DNA of 64,000 bases, from positions 434,001 through 498,000 of the forward strand of contig NZ_JAATIT010000002.1 of the NCBI RefSeq assembly GCF_011926545.1, written 5' to 3'. Source of the stretch: Sphingopyxis italica. GTDB lineage: Bacteria; Pseudomonadota; Alphaproteobacteria; Sphingomonadales; Sphingomonadaceae. The notes under the pieces are model-generated. The model was not told the origin of the DNA, did no database searches, and saw only the letters and a program-made list of their open reading frames with translations. The first letter of the stretch is position 1, and each line of letters opens with the position of its first letter. Below, piece by piece: positions 53,623-64,000 of this stretch. Both the position numbers and the translations under genes were made by a program.

Positions 53623-54801
53623 TCAAATAATCCTTGCCGCACGCAAAGCCGAGATCGCTTCGGCGTCATATCCGAGTTCGGCAAGGATCGCATCGCTATG
53701 CTCGCCGACCAGCGGCGCGCGCCGCGCGACCGCCTTGTCGATGCCCGATAGGCGAATAGGCGCACGGATCACCGGGAGGGCGCCGTTGGCGCCGGGATAA
53801 TCGACCGGCTCGACCAAGCCCATCGCCGCCACCTGCGGCTGCGCCAGCGCCTCACCCGCGCGCAATACCGGCGCGGCGGGAACCCGCGCCGCGCCCATTT
53901 CCGCGATAGCCTCGGCGCTCGTCCGCTCGATGCACCAGCGCTGCATGATTGTGCTCAGCTCCTCACCATTGTCGCCGCGCAAAATGTCGCTGGCATATAG
54001 CGGATCGTCGATCAATTCGGGGCACCCGACGAGTTCGGCCCAGCGCGCGAAGATGCCATTCCCGACGATCTGGGTGACGATCCACCCGTCGCGGGTGCGG
54101 AAAATGTCGGTCGGCCCCGAACTGAAAGCCCGGTTTCCGAGCGGCTGGCGGTCGATGCCGTTCAGCGCATGATCGATTGTGAGCGCGTTCGACAGCGCGA
54201 GCGCGGTGCCGAGCAGCGATCCCGACACGCATTGACCCTTCCCCGTCGCCTCGCGTGTCCGCAGCGCGAGCATGATGCCGAAAGCGCAGTGGAGCGCGGT
54301 GCCGAAATCGACATAATTGACCTGCGCGCGATAGGGCTGGTCGGGCGTGCCGGTGAGGTGCACCGTTCCCGACATCGCCTGTCCCACCGCATCGAAGCCG
54401 ACGCGGCTGGCGAGCGGCCCTTCGCTGCCGAACGCCGACGCCGTCGCGAGAATGATGCGCGGGTTGATCGCGGAAATACTGTCATAATCGAGGCCTAGCT
54501 TGACGAGCGCGTCGTGCGGCAGGTTGGCGATCACCACATCGGCGGTTTCGGCGAGGCGGCGGACAATCTCGCGGCCTTCGGGGCTGCCGGGCTTCAAGGT
54601 CAGGCCGCGCTTGGCGCGGTTCATCTGCATGAACATCGCGCCCGATCCGTCCTCGGCGACCGGCACGGTATAGCGATCGTCGTTGCCGCCCGGCGCCTCG
54701 ATCCGGATGACGTCCGCGCCATAGTCGGCGAGCAAGGCCGCGCAATAAGGCCCTGCGATATAACGACCAAAATCGAGTACGCGGATTCCTGTCAGCGGCA
54801 C
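53623..54801 (-). CDS. Family III CoA-transferase (CaiB/BaiF)
   Basis: 392 aa from a GTG at 54801 (VPLTGIRVLDFGRYIAGPYC), with GGGAGGG 4 nt upstream. The family core shows LLADYGADVIRIEAPGGNDDRY, MNRAKRGLTLKPGSPEGREIVRRLAETADVVIANL (catalytic-Asp region) and the linker VGFDAVGQAMSG. These enzymes move CoA between carboxylates. Acceptor and donor are unknown; the acyl-CoA dehydrogenases at 45.7-48.2 kb are on the same strand but not adjacent. Confidence 0.9.
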   Translation of the reverse strand: MPLTGIRVLDFGRYIAGPYCAALLADYGADVIRIEAPGGNDDRYTVPVAEDGSGAMFMQMNRAKRGLTLKPGSPEGREIVRRLAETADVVIANLPHDALVKLGLDYDSISAINPRIILATASAFGSEGPLASRVGFDAVGQAMSGTVHLTGTPDQPYRAQVNYVDFGTALHCAFGIMLALRTREATGKGQCVSGSLLGTALALSNALTIDHALNGIDRQPLGNRAFSSGPTDIFRTRDGWIVTQIVGNGIFARWAELVGCPELIDDPLYASDILRGDNGEELSTIMQRWCIERTSAEAIAEMGAARVPAAPVLRAGEALAQPQVAAMGLVEPVDYPGANGALPVIRAPIRLSGIDKAVARRAPLVGEHSDAILAELGYDAEAISALRAARII

Positions 54802-54936
54802 ATCGCCCTCCCGGCTTGTTTCGGACGGGCTAGCAGCCGCCCGTCGAGCCTGCCAGCGCCTTCGTCGAAAGCTGCCGCTTGCATGTTCGCGCCCGGACCA
54901 TATGCTCGGCACATAATTTCAAACGGGGATAATATC

Positions 54937-58170
<3,234 letters not shown>

Positions 58171-58186
58171 CCGGCGCGCCCTTGCG

Positions 58187-58240
58187 GCGGCGGCCCCGCG
58201 AAATTGTGACGAGAGGGTTGCAAGTCTCGCGGACCGCCGC
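58187..58240 (+). terminator. Large hairpin after the amidohydrolase gene
   Basis: Left arm GCGGCGGCCCCGCGA and right arm TCGCGGACCGCCGC pair over about 14 bp with one bulged base and a 25-nt loop. It sits 17 nt after the stop and 23 nt before the tRNA-Ser. No T run follows. A termination or processing role is inferred. Confidence 0.4.
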
Positions 58241-58262
58241 TAGGGGCGTCTCCTCTCAGCGA

Positions 58263-58352
58263 GGAGAGTTGGCTGAGTGGTCGAAAGCGTCGCACTCGAA
58301 ATGCGAAGTGCCGGCAACGGTACCGAGGGTTCGAATCCCTCACTCTCCTCCA
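58263..58352 (+). tRNA. tRNA-Ser (anticodon CGA)
   Basis: 90 nt with encoded CCA. Acceptor GGAGAGT / ACTCTCC, discriminator T, long variable arm (class II, as in Ser), T arm GAGGGTTCGAATCCCTC. The anticodon loop CTCGAAA gives CGA, reading UCG. The sequence changes character right after it, so the 3' end is a plausible integration site. Confidence 0.96.
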
Positions 58353-58583
58353 TTTCTTTCCCTTAGCGGATTGAAATGATTGGCCTTTTCGACCGAGGCC
58401 TTAAATCGTTCCCTCATTCGTGCCCACATAAGGTTTTCTTTATGCGCGCTTCGCGATATATTCGCCGGCAGGGGAAGCGTGCGCCAACCGAAGAAGGCCC
58501 CCGCTGGTTTATCGGCTGTGCCGAACCACTCCGCCCGATCGTTGCGGCGCTTCCCTCACCAATCCAGCCGCCGTCGCTCGCAC
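58353..58583. other. Non-coding stretch at the tRNA-proximal edge of the island
   Basis: No reading frame here has a ribosome-binding site or recognisable protein. Two overlapping open frames (from 58376 and 58380) look like composition noise. No integrase gene or repeat of the tRNA 3' end is visible. If an element is integrated at tRNA-Ser, this is its left edge. Confidence 0.4.
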
Positions 58584-59099
58584 TCAAAAAGGCTTGGACA
58601 GCTCGAAAGAAAACAGGCCAAAACTCTCGCGCCCATCCTTCCCCCGAACCTTTTTGATTCCGAGCCTGACGATTTGCATGGAATCTCTACGAAGCTCGTT
58701 GAGGAGGGCTTGAGCGAGATCGGTGGGAAGACCCATGAAGACCTCGCATCCTCCGCTTTCGTAAATCCTCACCCCGCCGATGCGTGACTCTTTAAACCAG
58801 TCCGTCATTGGACCGACAATAATGCCGATCCGCTCGGGTAGATGAAGCGCGTCAATGACGGTCTCATCTCGGTGCAGCACCTTGCCGTAGATCGAAAATC
58901 CTCGACCTGCGTCCCACCCGTCGATGAATGCGATCTTGAAATCGCTCTCCATCACGTTGTCTATTTCTACCGCGACCCACTCATCCGGCAATTCAAAGCG
59001 GAAATTTTCGGCTTGCCGCGACTTGGGCAACTGCTCCAAAATTCTCAAGCACATAAAAATGACCGCGACGATCAATCCGGCGATGACCCAATTGTCCAT
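58584..59099 (-). CDS. Hypothetical single-helix membrane protein
   Basis: 171 aa from ATG 59099. One N-terminal helix (WVIAGLIVAVIFMCLRI) and a soluble C-terminal part containing PDEWVAVEIDNVMESDFKIAFIDGWDAGRGFSIYG. The C-terminus is rich in charged residues. I do not recognise the family. The ATG overlaps the stop of the upstream gene by 1 nt (TGATG), so the two are translationally coupled. Confidence 0.65.
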   Translation of the reverse strand: MDNWVIAGLIVAVIFMCLRILEQLPKSRQAENFRFELPDEWVAVEIDNVMESDFKIAFIDGWDAGRGFSIYGKVLHRDETVIDALHLPERIGIIVGPMTDWFKESRIGGVRIYESGGCEVFMGLPTDLAQALLNELRRDSMQIVRLGIKKVRGKDGRESFGLFSFELSKPF

Positions 59100-59581
59100 C
59101 AAGCAAGCCCGATCAACGCGGCTATTGCTCCGCCAGCAAAACTTCCGAGAGAAAGTAGAGCGGCACCGACGCCGACCTTCAAGAAAGTGTCACCCCGCTT
59201 CTCCTCTGAGGATTCATCCTCTCGATGATCGAGCCTCGCCATCGCAGACCGCGAATTGATCGCTTGCTTGTGGACTGCGAGCATATAACTGGCCTGCGAA
59301 TAGAACGCGCCAAAATATGCGAACATCGCGAGCCCGAGGCCGCCGGCAAACGACGCGAACGAACGTTTCAACCAAAGCAGATCGAAGGCCGCTCGCTCGT
59401 GGCCGAGAAATGTAAATAGGGCGATGATCGCGCCCCCGTTGACCAGCACCAAAGTTTTGAGCGCAGACTGTGAGAAATCGTGCTGGAATTGCAGACGTTG
59501 CGCCGCCTCCGCCATGTAGGCCTCATAGTCGCGCCGGTTGGTATCGTAGTATGGAACGACGTCCGATTGGTTCTCTTTCAT
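59099..59581 (-). CDS. Hypothetical multi-helix membrane protein
   Basis: 160 aa from ATG 59581 with GGAGGGG upstream. A soluble N-terminus (about 40 residues, DTNRRDYEAYMAEAAQRLQFQHDF) precedes three to four hydrophobic segments (TLVLVNGGAIIALFTFLG, FAGGLGLAMFAYFGAFYSQ, and a Gly/Ala-rich last one). The charged stretch DHREDESSEEKRGD lies between helices. Not recognised. First gene of a two-gene unit in the island, downstream of the tRNA-Ser. Confidence 0.68.
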   Translation of the reverse strand: MKENQSDVVPYYDTNRRDYEAYMAEAAQRLQFQHDFSQSALKTLVLVNGGAIIALFTFLGHERAAFDLLWLKRSFASFAGGLGLAMFAYFGAFYSQASYMLAVHKQAINSRSAMARLDHREDESSEEKRGDTFLKVGVGAALLSLGSFAGGAIAALIGLA

Positions 59582-59647
59582 TGCCGCCCCTCCGCGTTGG
59601 AGCAAACATATGGCACGACGCGAGAATGCGGAAAAGGGTCCCCTTGA

Positions 59648-60526
59648 TTACTCCAGCACGAACCCCGGAGGCAGCGCCTCGACCTCGAACCCGGGAGGCG
59701 GTGGCGGAATGCCGTTCACTTCGGCAAACTGCTCCAGTTGCTCAGGGCTGGCATCAGGCGACGTCAGCATGGTGCCATAGGCTTCCTGCACTTCGGGCCG
59801 CATCCCGGCGAACGCGTTCTGTTTCTTGAAATCCGCCAGCGTCGCAGCGTCCCAACTGGAATAATCAATGGCGCCGAATTTCTGGCCCTTGCGAATGTCT
59901 GCGATAAACTCGGGGGCCGCCGCTTCGGATGCCTGCCGCCCCTTGCTCTTCCAGTAGGCGTCAAGGTCCGCCTGGCTGAAATTCTTGTTGCCCGACTGGC
60001 TGGCGAGGAAGCCGTAGAAATCACGCTCCTCCTCGTCGGTGAGGCGCTGAAACTCGGGCCGCAACTCAGGCAGGTCGCTGGTATAAACCGCCTCCTCGCC
60101 GGGACGGATTTTCAGGTTCCAACGGTCAGCCGTGCGGTGGACGTCGGGAGTCATATATTCGGTAGCGTGCGCGCCCTGCCGGTTCAGGCGGCCAAGACGC
60201 TCGGCTTCCAGATACTGCCCACGGCGGCCGGGATCGTCGGCGAGATATTCGGGTGCGGCGAGGCCGTGCCCCTGCCACAGCATCGGCAGCGCGGCATCAA
60301 GATCGCCGTCGCGGGCAATAACGACGGGGCGACCGAACGTCTGCTTGCCGATGCCGCGCACATCGGTCTGCGGGGTGATGAACCCCTCCAACGCGTTCGT
60401 GGACTGCTCGCCGATACGCAGCGGGCCACGACCGGGGCGATAGCCGATCTGGTCCGACTCCCAAGCATCGAACCCCGACAGGCGGGCATTGCGCTTGTCG
60501 GTCAGGCGGATTGTGTCGCCGTCCAC
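59648..60526 (-). CDS. Nuclease-like (SNase motif) fragment of a phage/mobile-element polyprotein
   Basis: 292 aa from GTG 60526. The N-terminus VVDGDTIRLTDKRNARLSGFDAWE resembles the staphylococcal-nuclease pattern DGDTIRL...RLxGxDA. The C-terminus is IPPPPPGFEVEALPPGFVLE. The frame is open upstream to 60590 and reads IDPPPPPGFELEP, the same kind of Pro-rich linker. Such PPPGFE linkers separate domains of large polyvalent proteins in phages and mobile elements, so this is probably one domain of a broken larger gene. No good start codon or ribosome site. Confidence 0.55.
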   Translation of the reverse strand: MDGDTIRLTDKRNARLSGFDAWESDQIGYRPGRGPLRIGEQSTNALEGFITPQTDVRGIGKQTFGRPVVIARDGDLDAALPMLWQGHGLAAPEYLADDPGRRGQYLEAERLGRLNRQGAHATEYMTPDVHRTADRWNLKIRPGEEAVYTSDLPELRPEFQRLTDEEERDFYGFLASQSGNKNFSQADLDAYWKSKGRQASEAAAPEFIADIRKGQKFGAIDYSSWDAATLADFKKQNAFAGMRPEVQEAYGTMLTSPDASPEQLEQFAEVNGIPPPPPGFEVEALPPGFVLE

Positions 60527-60690
60527 GACTTCGCCGGTCGGCTCCAGCTCGAAACCCGGCGGCGGCGGAGGATCAATCCCTTGTCATCGTCCCGGCGCCG
60601 CGAGGAATCGAGCCGACGCGATGGAGGATCAGCTAATGGCGCCTACACGGCGCGCGGAGCCGGTGCCATTTACGATAGGAGAATCTGAGA

Positions 60691-60963
60691 GTGAGCGTGA
60701 TAACCCTCAACATTGACATTGGCGAGCTGGCCAGCGCCCTTGCCGACCAGTTGGCCGAGCGCGGACTCGTCGTGCCGCAACAGGCCGAACGATCCGACGC
60801 AGACGAACTGTGGAGCGCCGCGCAGGTCCGCGATTATCTCGGCATCGGTCAAACCACATTCTATCAGCGCCGCAAGACGCCGGGTTTCCCTAGCCTCGTT
60901 GATCGACCGGGGCAGCCCCGTTGGCGCGCAGGCGAGATACGCGCTTGGGCTGCCGGGAATTGA
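60691..60963 (+). CDS. AlpA/excisionase-type HTH protein
   Basis: 90 aa from a GTG start, AGGAG 9 nt upstream. An N-terminal helix (ASALADQLAERGLVV) is followed by the HTH_17/AlpA pattern LWSAAQVRDYLGIGQTTFYQRRKTPGFPSLVDRPGQPRWRAGEIRAW. AlpA-type proteins act as regulators or excisionase-like factors of integrated elements. Convergent with the next small gene, from which it is 58 nt away. Confidence 0.75.
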   Translation: MSVITLNIDIGELASALADQLAERGLVVPQQAERSDADELWSAAQVRDYLGIGQTTFYQRRKTPGFPSLVDRPGQPRWRAGEIRAWAAGN

Positions 60964-61021
60964 CCATATAACGGGGGAGCGAGGCGCTCATCGGAGGGTG
61001 GCGGGGGAAACCTTGCCGCCC

Positions 61022-61348
61022 TCATTTTTTGCGCCGTCCCCGCTCAGGTTGCGCCAATTCTGGATTATAGACAGGGCTTTTGCTTCGCCAGTCGTTGCTC
61101 CCGGCGTAGAGTTTGCTGGTTGCGCGCCAGTCCCCGCCATCGGTCAAGTTCGACAGATACACGTCGATTTGCTCACGGCTCCACCGCTCCTTTCCACCAA
61201 AGAAGATCGGCATAGGCAGACGCCCTGAGACCACTTCACGCTCAAACGCCGCTTCCGACATGTCGAGATAGGCCGCAGCGGTTTTACGCAGCATGGCCGC
61301 AGGCCAATACGGCAGCTTGGTCTCCCTTGCCCGATGGGCACCTGTCAC
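61022..61348 (-). CDS. Second AlpA/HTH_17-like protein
   Basis: 108 aa from a GTG whose first bases overlap the stop of the upstream gene (GTGA). The core MLRKTAAAYLDMSEAAFEREVVSGRLPMPIFFGGKERWSREQIDVYLSNL is a winged or excisionase-type helix-turn-helix. The C-terminal 40 residues are Lys/Arg-rich and probably bind DNA. Coupled to a secreted-protein gene, an odd arrangement. Confidence 0.7.
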   Translation of the reverse strand: MTGAHRARETKLPYWPAAMLRKTAAAYLDMSEAAFEREVVSGRLPMPIFFGGKERWSREQIDVYLSNLTDGGDWRATSKLYAGSNDWRSKSPVYNPELAQPERGRRKK

Positions 61349-62088
61349 TGTGCAGGAACGATCATCGTTTGAAACCTGTGGACGTCACTCCCAATGGCAA
61401 TCGTGATAACTGCCGGAGTCGGCTGCTTCACCTTTCTCAGAGCCTTGGGAATCTCAATTGCGACCCGGCCACCGAACGAACCGCCAGGGTCCACGGTGGA
61501 CGTCTGCATGTTGGCGTCAAGGGCAGCGACAGCCGCTTGCTCATTGCGCTGGATCGTTTGCATCATTTGCTGATTGTCGCGATTCGCCTGCGCTTGCGCG
61601 GCCTGAGCTGCGCCAGCGTCATAGCTGCTGTAGTTCCCGTGCGCGTAAGACCCGTCATTTCCGTATGCGGAGAAAGTGCCGTTGCTACTCCCGGCATTCG
61701 AGGCCGCGGCGGAATTGGAACCCGCCGCCAGCGCCCCCGCCAAGCGTCGCCACTTTGCCTTGTTCCTCGTTTCTCGCAGAAGCTGGTCATATGTCAGGAC
61801 GACGAAGGTTTCCCCCTGCGCGGAAACCGAGATGTTTTCAGGTCCAAAATTATAGGGAACCTCGCCGACGTTCCGCGTCAGCACCACCAGAGACGCGCGC
61901 TTTTTTGTCGGCTCGCGGTCCTCCATGACTCCGACAACCGAGCGCTCCATGACGCTTGTTACGGCCTCGGTGCCGGAAAACATGCGCGAGGATTGCGTCT
62001 CATCGGCGCGAACATCGAGCAGCACCTTTGCATTCGCTGCGACAGGCACAAGCATCGCCACGCTAACGAGTAAGATAAAACGCTTCAC
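61345..62088 (-). CDS. Secreted/periplasmic protein of unknown function
   Basis: 247 aa from a GTG at 62088 with GGGGCGGG upstream. A signal peptide (KRFILLVSVAMLVPVAANA) precedes a beta-rich part with YNFGPENISVSAQGETFVVLTYDQLLRE. A low-complexity Asn/Ser/Gly/Tyr stretch (about residues 125-165) and a Gln/Asn-rich helix (about 165-200) follow. The pattern of an N-terminal stalk with a disordered, sticky middle is noted. Not recognised. Confidence 0.68.
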   Translation of the reverse strand: MKRFILLVSVAMLVPVAANAKVLLDVRADETQSSRMFSGTEAVTSVMERSVVGVMEDREPTKKRASLVVLTRNVGEVPYNFGPENISVSAQGETFVVLTYDQLLRETRNKAKWRRLAGALAAGSNSAAASNAGSSNGTFSAYGNDGSYAHGNYSSYDAGAAQAAQAQANRDNQQMMQTIQRNEQAAVAALDANMQTSTVDPGGSFGGRVAIEIPKALRKVKQPTPAVITIAIGSDVHRFQTMIVPAQ

Positions 62089-62157
62089 AGGCCCGCCCCC
62101 TACTGCTGTCATCCAGCGTTATAGCTAGTTTACACAAGCGCCGATAGTTGTTCGGTG

Positions 62158-62191
62158 GCCCCGCCACATCGGGTCGCTGATGCGGCGGGGC
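62158..62191 (-). terminator. Intergenic hairpin in the island
   Basis: GCCCCGCCACATC pairs with GATGCGGCGGGGC (12 of 13 bp) around an 8-nt loop, between two minus-strand genes (stop at 62343, start at 62088). No T run follows, so it may be a regulatory or protective hairpin. No other clear feature is seen in the 254-nt gap. Confidence 0.4.
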
Positions 62192-62342
62192 TGGCGACCA
62201 GATAGCCGTAGCCGGTAAAGGATGGGTGAAACTCTCAAATCGAGAGCAGTTCCGCTTGATTCCCTACCCACAATGACCGACATTTGTCCCGCTGGTCGGC
62301 CGGACGAACGAGACGCCACGGCCTTGGGGCGGGAGCTTGAGA

Positions 62343-62555
62343 CTACCCGCCCGCCAGTCTCTGTTTTCCCGCCGCCGTCATGATAGCCTCAGACGTCTCG
62401 CTGAGCGAGCCGCGGACGGTTTGCTTGTGATCCGCGTCGAAGAAGATATCGGTAAGCGGCCCGCTGTTGTCCGTGTCGCCATCCATGGTGCGAATGAGGT
62501 CGATGTTCACGATTACCGGATCGCCAAAGGGATCATTGAACGTAACCAGCCTCAT
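62343..62555 (-). CDS. Small FlbD-like hypothetical protein
   Basis: 70 aa with AGGAGAG 5 nt before the ATG. The sequence MRLVTFNDPFGDPVIVNIDLIRTMDG then TDIFFDADHKQTVRGSLSETSEAI has the strand-VNxDLIxxM-strand-VxxSxxE layout of FlbD-like proteins, which are also common in mobile elements. Function unknown. Lone gene facing a repeat-rich segment. Confidence 0.65.
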   Translation of the reverse strand: MRLVTFNDPFGDPVIVNIDLIRTMDGDTDNSGPLTDIFFDADHKQTVRGSLSETSEAIMTAAGKQRLAGG

Positions 62556-62641
62556 CGTCTCTCTCCTGTCCGCCTATGATTTTCCGTTGATTGTTTTCAA
62601 GTATCTGGAGAACCCGGTGGCCCTTAGATTCTCTTCTCGCA

Positions 62642-62711
62642 CGCGCGCGCGTATCGGTCTCGTTATTCCCTCGCGCGCGCGTATTGCTGCAAAAACCCCG
62701 CGCGCGTGATT
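62642..62711. repeat. Three spaced CG-alternating blocks
   Basis: CGCGCGCGCGTAT at 62642, the same sequence at 62672 and CGCGCGCGTGATT at 62699, separated by about 30 and 27 nt. Regular spacing of a purine-pyrimidine alternating motif is unusual. It could be a protein-binding array or Z-DNA-prone tract. Confidence 0.6.
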
Positions 62712-62753
62712 GCGTCCAACAATTCCCCTGCCCGCTTTTTCCCGCCCTAAGGG

Positions 62754-62826
62754 TGCCTGACAAAATTCGGGGCCTATGACTGCCTCGCAAAATTCCGGCA
62801 TGACTGCCTGAAAAAATTATGCACCT
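62754..62826. repeat. Iteron-like direct repeats
   Basis: Three units starting TGCCTgaCAAAATTC (62754), TGCCTcgCAAAATTC (62781) and TGCCTgaAAAAATTA (62805), spaced 27 and 24 nt, with GGCATGAC or GGCCTATGAC ends. A degenerate fourth unit (CACAATTC ... GGCATGA) lies at 62837-62863. Direct repeats of this size near a primase gene resemble replication iterons. Confidence 0.55.
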
Positions 62827-62921
62827 TTCGGCGTCGCACAATTCGCCCCTTTTTCTGGCATGAAGAAATTACGTGCCTCGCGTATCGTCTCCGCTGTTTC
62901 CGCCTGTAAAAACAGTTAGGT

Positions 62922-63170
62922 CTACCACCAGCGTTCGCGCGCCAGTTGAGCAGCCCTCGCAATCAGGGACGGGTCAAGCTCGATTGCCGCCACCAGCACC
63001 AGCATGGCGTGATGCGGCGAGTATCGTTTCTGCTCGGCATTGCGGACAACATCCTTCGTCAGCCCGTAGCGCTCGGCGAACCGCACCTGGCTCATTCGCA
63101 ATTGCCGGAACCGCAGCGCCGCCAGATCGCGACCGAACTTCGCATCCCCTGTATCTTCGCCTTCCGTCAT
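62922..63170 (-). CDS. XRE-type HTH regulator of the element
   Basis: 82 aa from ATG 63170, with GGAG 6 nt upstream. The HTH core is LAALRFRQLRMSQVRFAERYGLTKDVVRNAEQKRYSPHHAMLVLVAAIELDP, a cro/CI-type arrangement. The C-terminus ends in Arg-rich ARERWW. Likely the repressor of the mobile element's replication or transfer genes. It lies between the repeat segment and the primase gene. Confidence 0.75.
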   Translation of the reverse strand: MTEGEDTGDAKFGRDLAALRFRQLRMSQVRFAERYGLTKDVVRNAEQKRYSPHHAMLVLVAAIELDPSLIARAAQLARERWW

Positions 63171-63361
63171 GCTGGTCTCCATTAAATCCCATTATCAATT
63201 GGCGTCACGTGACCGTCACGACCCCCGCAGATTCTGCACCCGTCGAAATGCCGAAAATCGCCCACGATGATTTTTGCTTGTGTCGGTCCCATAGGAAGGG
63301 GGGCAGAGGGGAGAAGGGGTGTAGTATTATATTGGGGCAAGAATCTTTCCCCTTTGGCAGA

Positions 63362-64000
63362 TCAGAGAAGGCGGGCCATCGGGGGGTCATTTTTCCCCTT
63401 CCCGCCCGGATGGATTATCTCGATGAAGTAGCGATCAACCAGCACGTCGCGGGCCGCACGATAGGTCGGGAGGCTCACCCCGATCAGGCTGGCGGCCTCA
63501 CGCGCCAAGGTGAAGGGCTTTCCGTTGCGGTTGCTATGGGCCATGCGAAGCTGGATCAGCAGCGCAAGCGCGGTCGGCTGGTCTAGCAGGTGGTCAGCCT
63601 CGCTGCGCGTGATGACGGCGTTCGCCTCTCCACCGACGCGGAACAATCGGCCCTCGCTCTTGTAGCCCCAGATCGACGAGGCCACCCGGCTAACCTCTTC
63701 GGCGCTCATAGGCTCGGCAAACTGTGAATTGATCCGGGCCACCATTTGCATCAAGTCCTCCAATGATGTCGCGCTGTGACCAGCGGCGATCGATCGCTTG
63801 AACAAGGCCCTGTTCCGACCGTCGCCATCCTTCATAGCCCTGATTGGCGAATTGTCTGGCATCGCAGCTTCCGCCGCAGGTTCAGCGTCGGGACCAAACT
63901 TCGGCAGCCGCATTTTCGGCAACGATCCGAGATCGGCAAGACTGCCTTGGATTATCTCATAGGAGCCGACGCCGCCGTGACTTGGCGCGGCGATTACCAA
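63362..64000 (-). CDS. Primase/replication protein (prim-pol plus PriCT-1 like), 5' end beyond the window
   Basis: At least 212 aa; the gene starts outside the window. The upstream part ends VIAAPSHGGVGSYEIIQGSLADLGSLPKM, resembling the end of a prim-pol catalytic domain. A PriCT-1 type domain follows (GRNRALFKRSIAAGHSATSLEDLMQMVARINSQFAEPMSAEEVSRVASSIWGYKSEGR). The C-terminal winged-helix (REAASLIGVSLPTYRAARDVLVDRYFIEI) ends MARLL. It suggests the element has its own replication module. Confidence 0.72.
   Translation of the reverse strand: MVIAAPSHGGVGSYEIIQGSLADLGSLPKMRLPKFGPDAEPAAEAAMPDNSPIRAMKDGDGRNRALFKRSIAAGHSATSLEDLMQMVARINSQFAEPMSAEEVSRVASSIWGYKSEGRLFRVGGEANAVITRSEADHLLDQPTALALLIQLRMAHSNRNGKPFTLAREAASLIGVSLPTYRAARDVLVDRYFIEIIHPGGKGKNDPPMARLL

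Larger units (their letters stand above)
62556..62921. other. Non-coding, repeat-rich segment of the island
   Basis: 366 nt with no convincing gene: open frames on both strands lack ribosome-binding sites and look like composition noise. It contains CG-alternating blocks (62642-62711) and TGCCT/CAAAATTC repeats (62754-62826), listed separately. It lies between the FlbD-like gene and the XRE-type regulator, so it may hold their promoters, or an origin. Confidence 0.5.

Noticed and set aside
58376-58787. Two overlapping plus-strand open frames after the tRNA-Ser (58376-58657 and 58380-58787)
   Set aside because: No good start context, no recognisable domain, and the second runs across an opposite-strand gene with a better case.
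62533-62841. Open frames on the minus strand in the repeat-rich island segment
   Set aside because: Arg-rich translations follow from CG-alternating repeats; no ribosome-binding site or family match.

Overview
The window is about 58 kb of compact, GC-rich chromosomal sequence followed by about 5.6 kb of more AT-rich, mobile-element-like sequence. The gene set suggests an alphaproteobacterium of the order Sphingomonadales, possibly Sphingopyxis-like. The clues are an ispH-thrB-rnhA operon, an argS-SPOR-nagZ-scpAB-tatABC operon, FecI/FecR plus TonB-receptor signalling, a cpa/tad pilus locus and an EcfG-type GGAAC-N17-CGTT promoter. The taxonomic call is an inference from gene content; no rRNA is present.

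Layout. 0-1.8 kb: MgtE Mg2+ transporter and an entericidin-like lipoprotein with a probable general-stress promoter. 1.8-8.3 kb (minus strand): eight tightly packed genes, argS, SPOR protein, nagZ, scpA, scpB, tatA, tatB, tatC. 8.4-13.1 kb: a lipoprotein, ispH-thrB-rnhA, a YegP-like protein and an FAD amine/amino-acid oxidase. 13.2-20.3 kb: cpaA-B-C-D-E-tadB-tadC, without cpaF and without a flp pilin gene. 20.3-24.5 kb: FAH-family protein, a Tat-signal protein, a PhoR-like kinase and an aminotransferase.

23-36 kb is a polyamine locus. It holds two glutamine-synthetase-like (PuuA-type) genes flanking puuB, the potFHIG-type ABC transporter, two class III aminotransferases and puuD. The glutamylated pathway of putrescine import and breakdown is present except for the aldehyde dehydrogenase (PuuC). 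36-38 kb: glucokinase and a methyltransferase. 38-45.7 kb: a large autotransporter, then an ECF sigma/FecR/TonB-receptor cell-surface signalling set. The receptor has no ATG, GTG or TTG in frame with its signal peptide and probably starts at CTG. 45.7-58.2 kb: two acyl-CoA dehydrogenases separated by paired palindromes, a metallo-beta-lactamase-fold hydrolase, an unusual Phd/YefM-like plus PAS regulator with a perfect palindrome upstream of its promoter, tadE-tadG (the other part of the pilus system), a YghU-type GST, a family III CoA-transferase and a TolB-propeller/amidohydrolase fusion.

A tRNA-Ser(CGA) at 58.3 kb marks the border of a probable integrated element. Beyond it lie two small membrane proteins, a nuclease-like fragment with proline-rich linkers, two AlpA/excisionase-type HTH proteins, a secreted protein, a FlbD-like small protein, a repeat-rich non-coding segment, an XRE-type regulator and the C-terminal part of a primase/replication protein that runs off the window. 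No integrase is visible.

Most interesting observations: the dispersed tad system without cpaF, the Phd-PAS fusion and its palindrome, the non-canonical receptor start, the repeat region beside the primase, and the duplicated PuuA genes.
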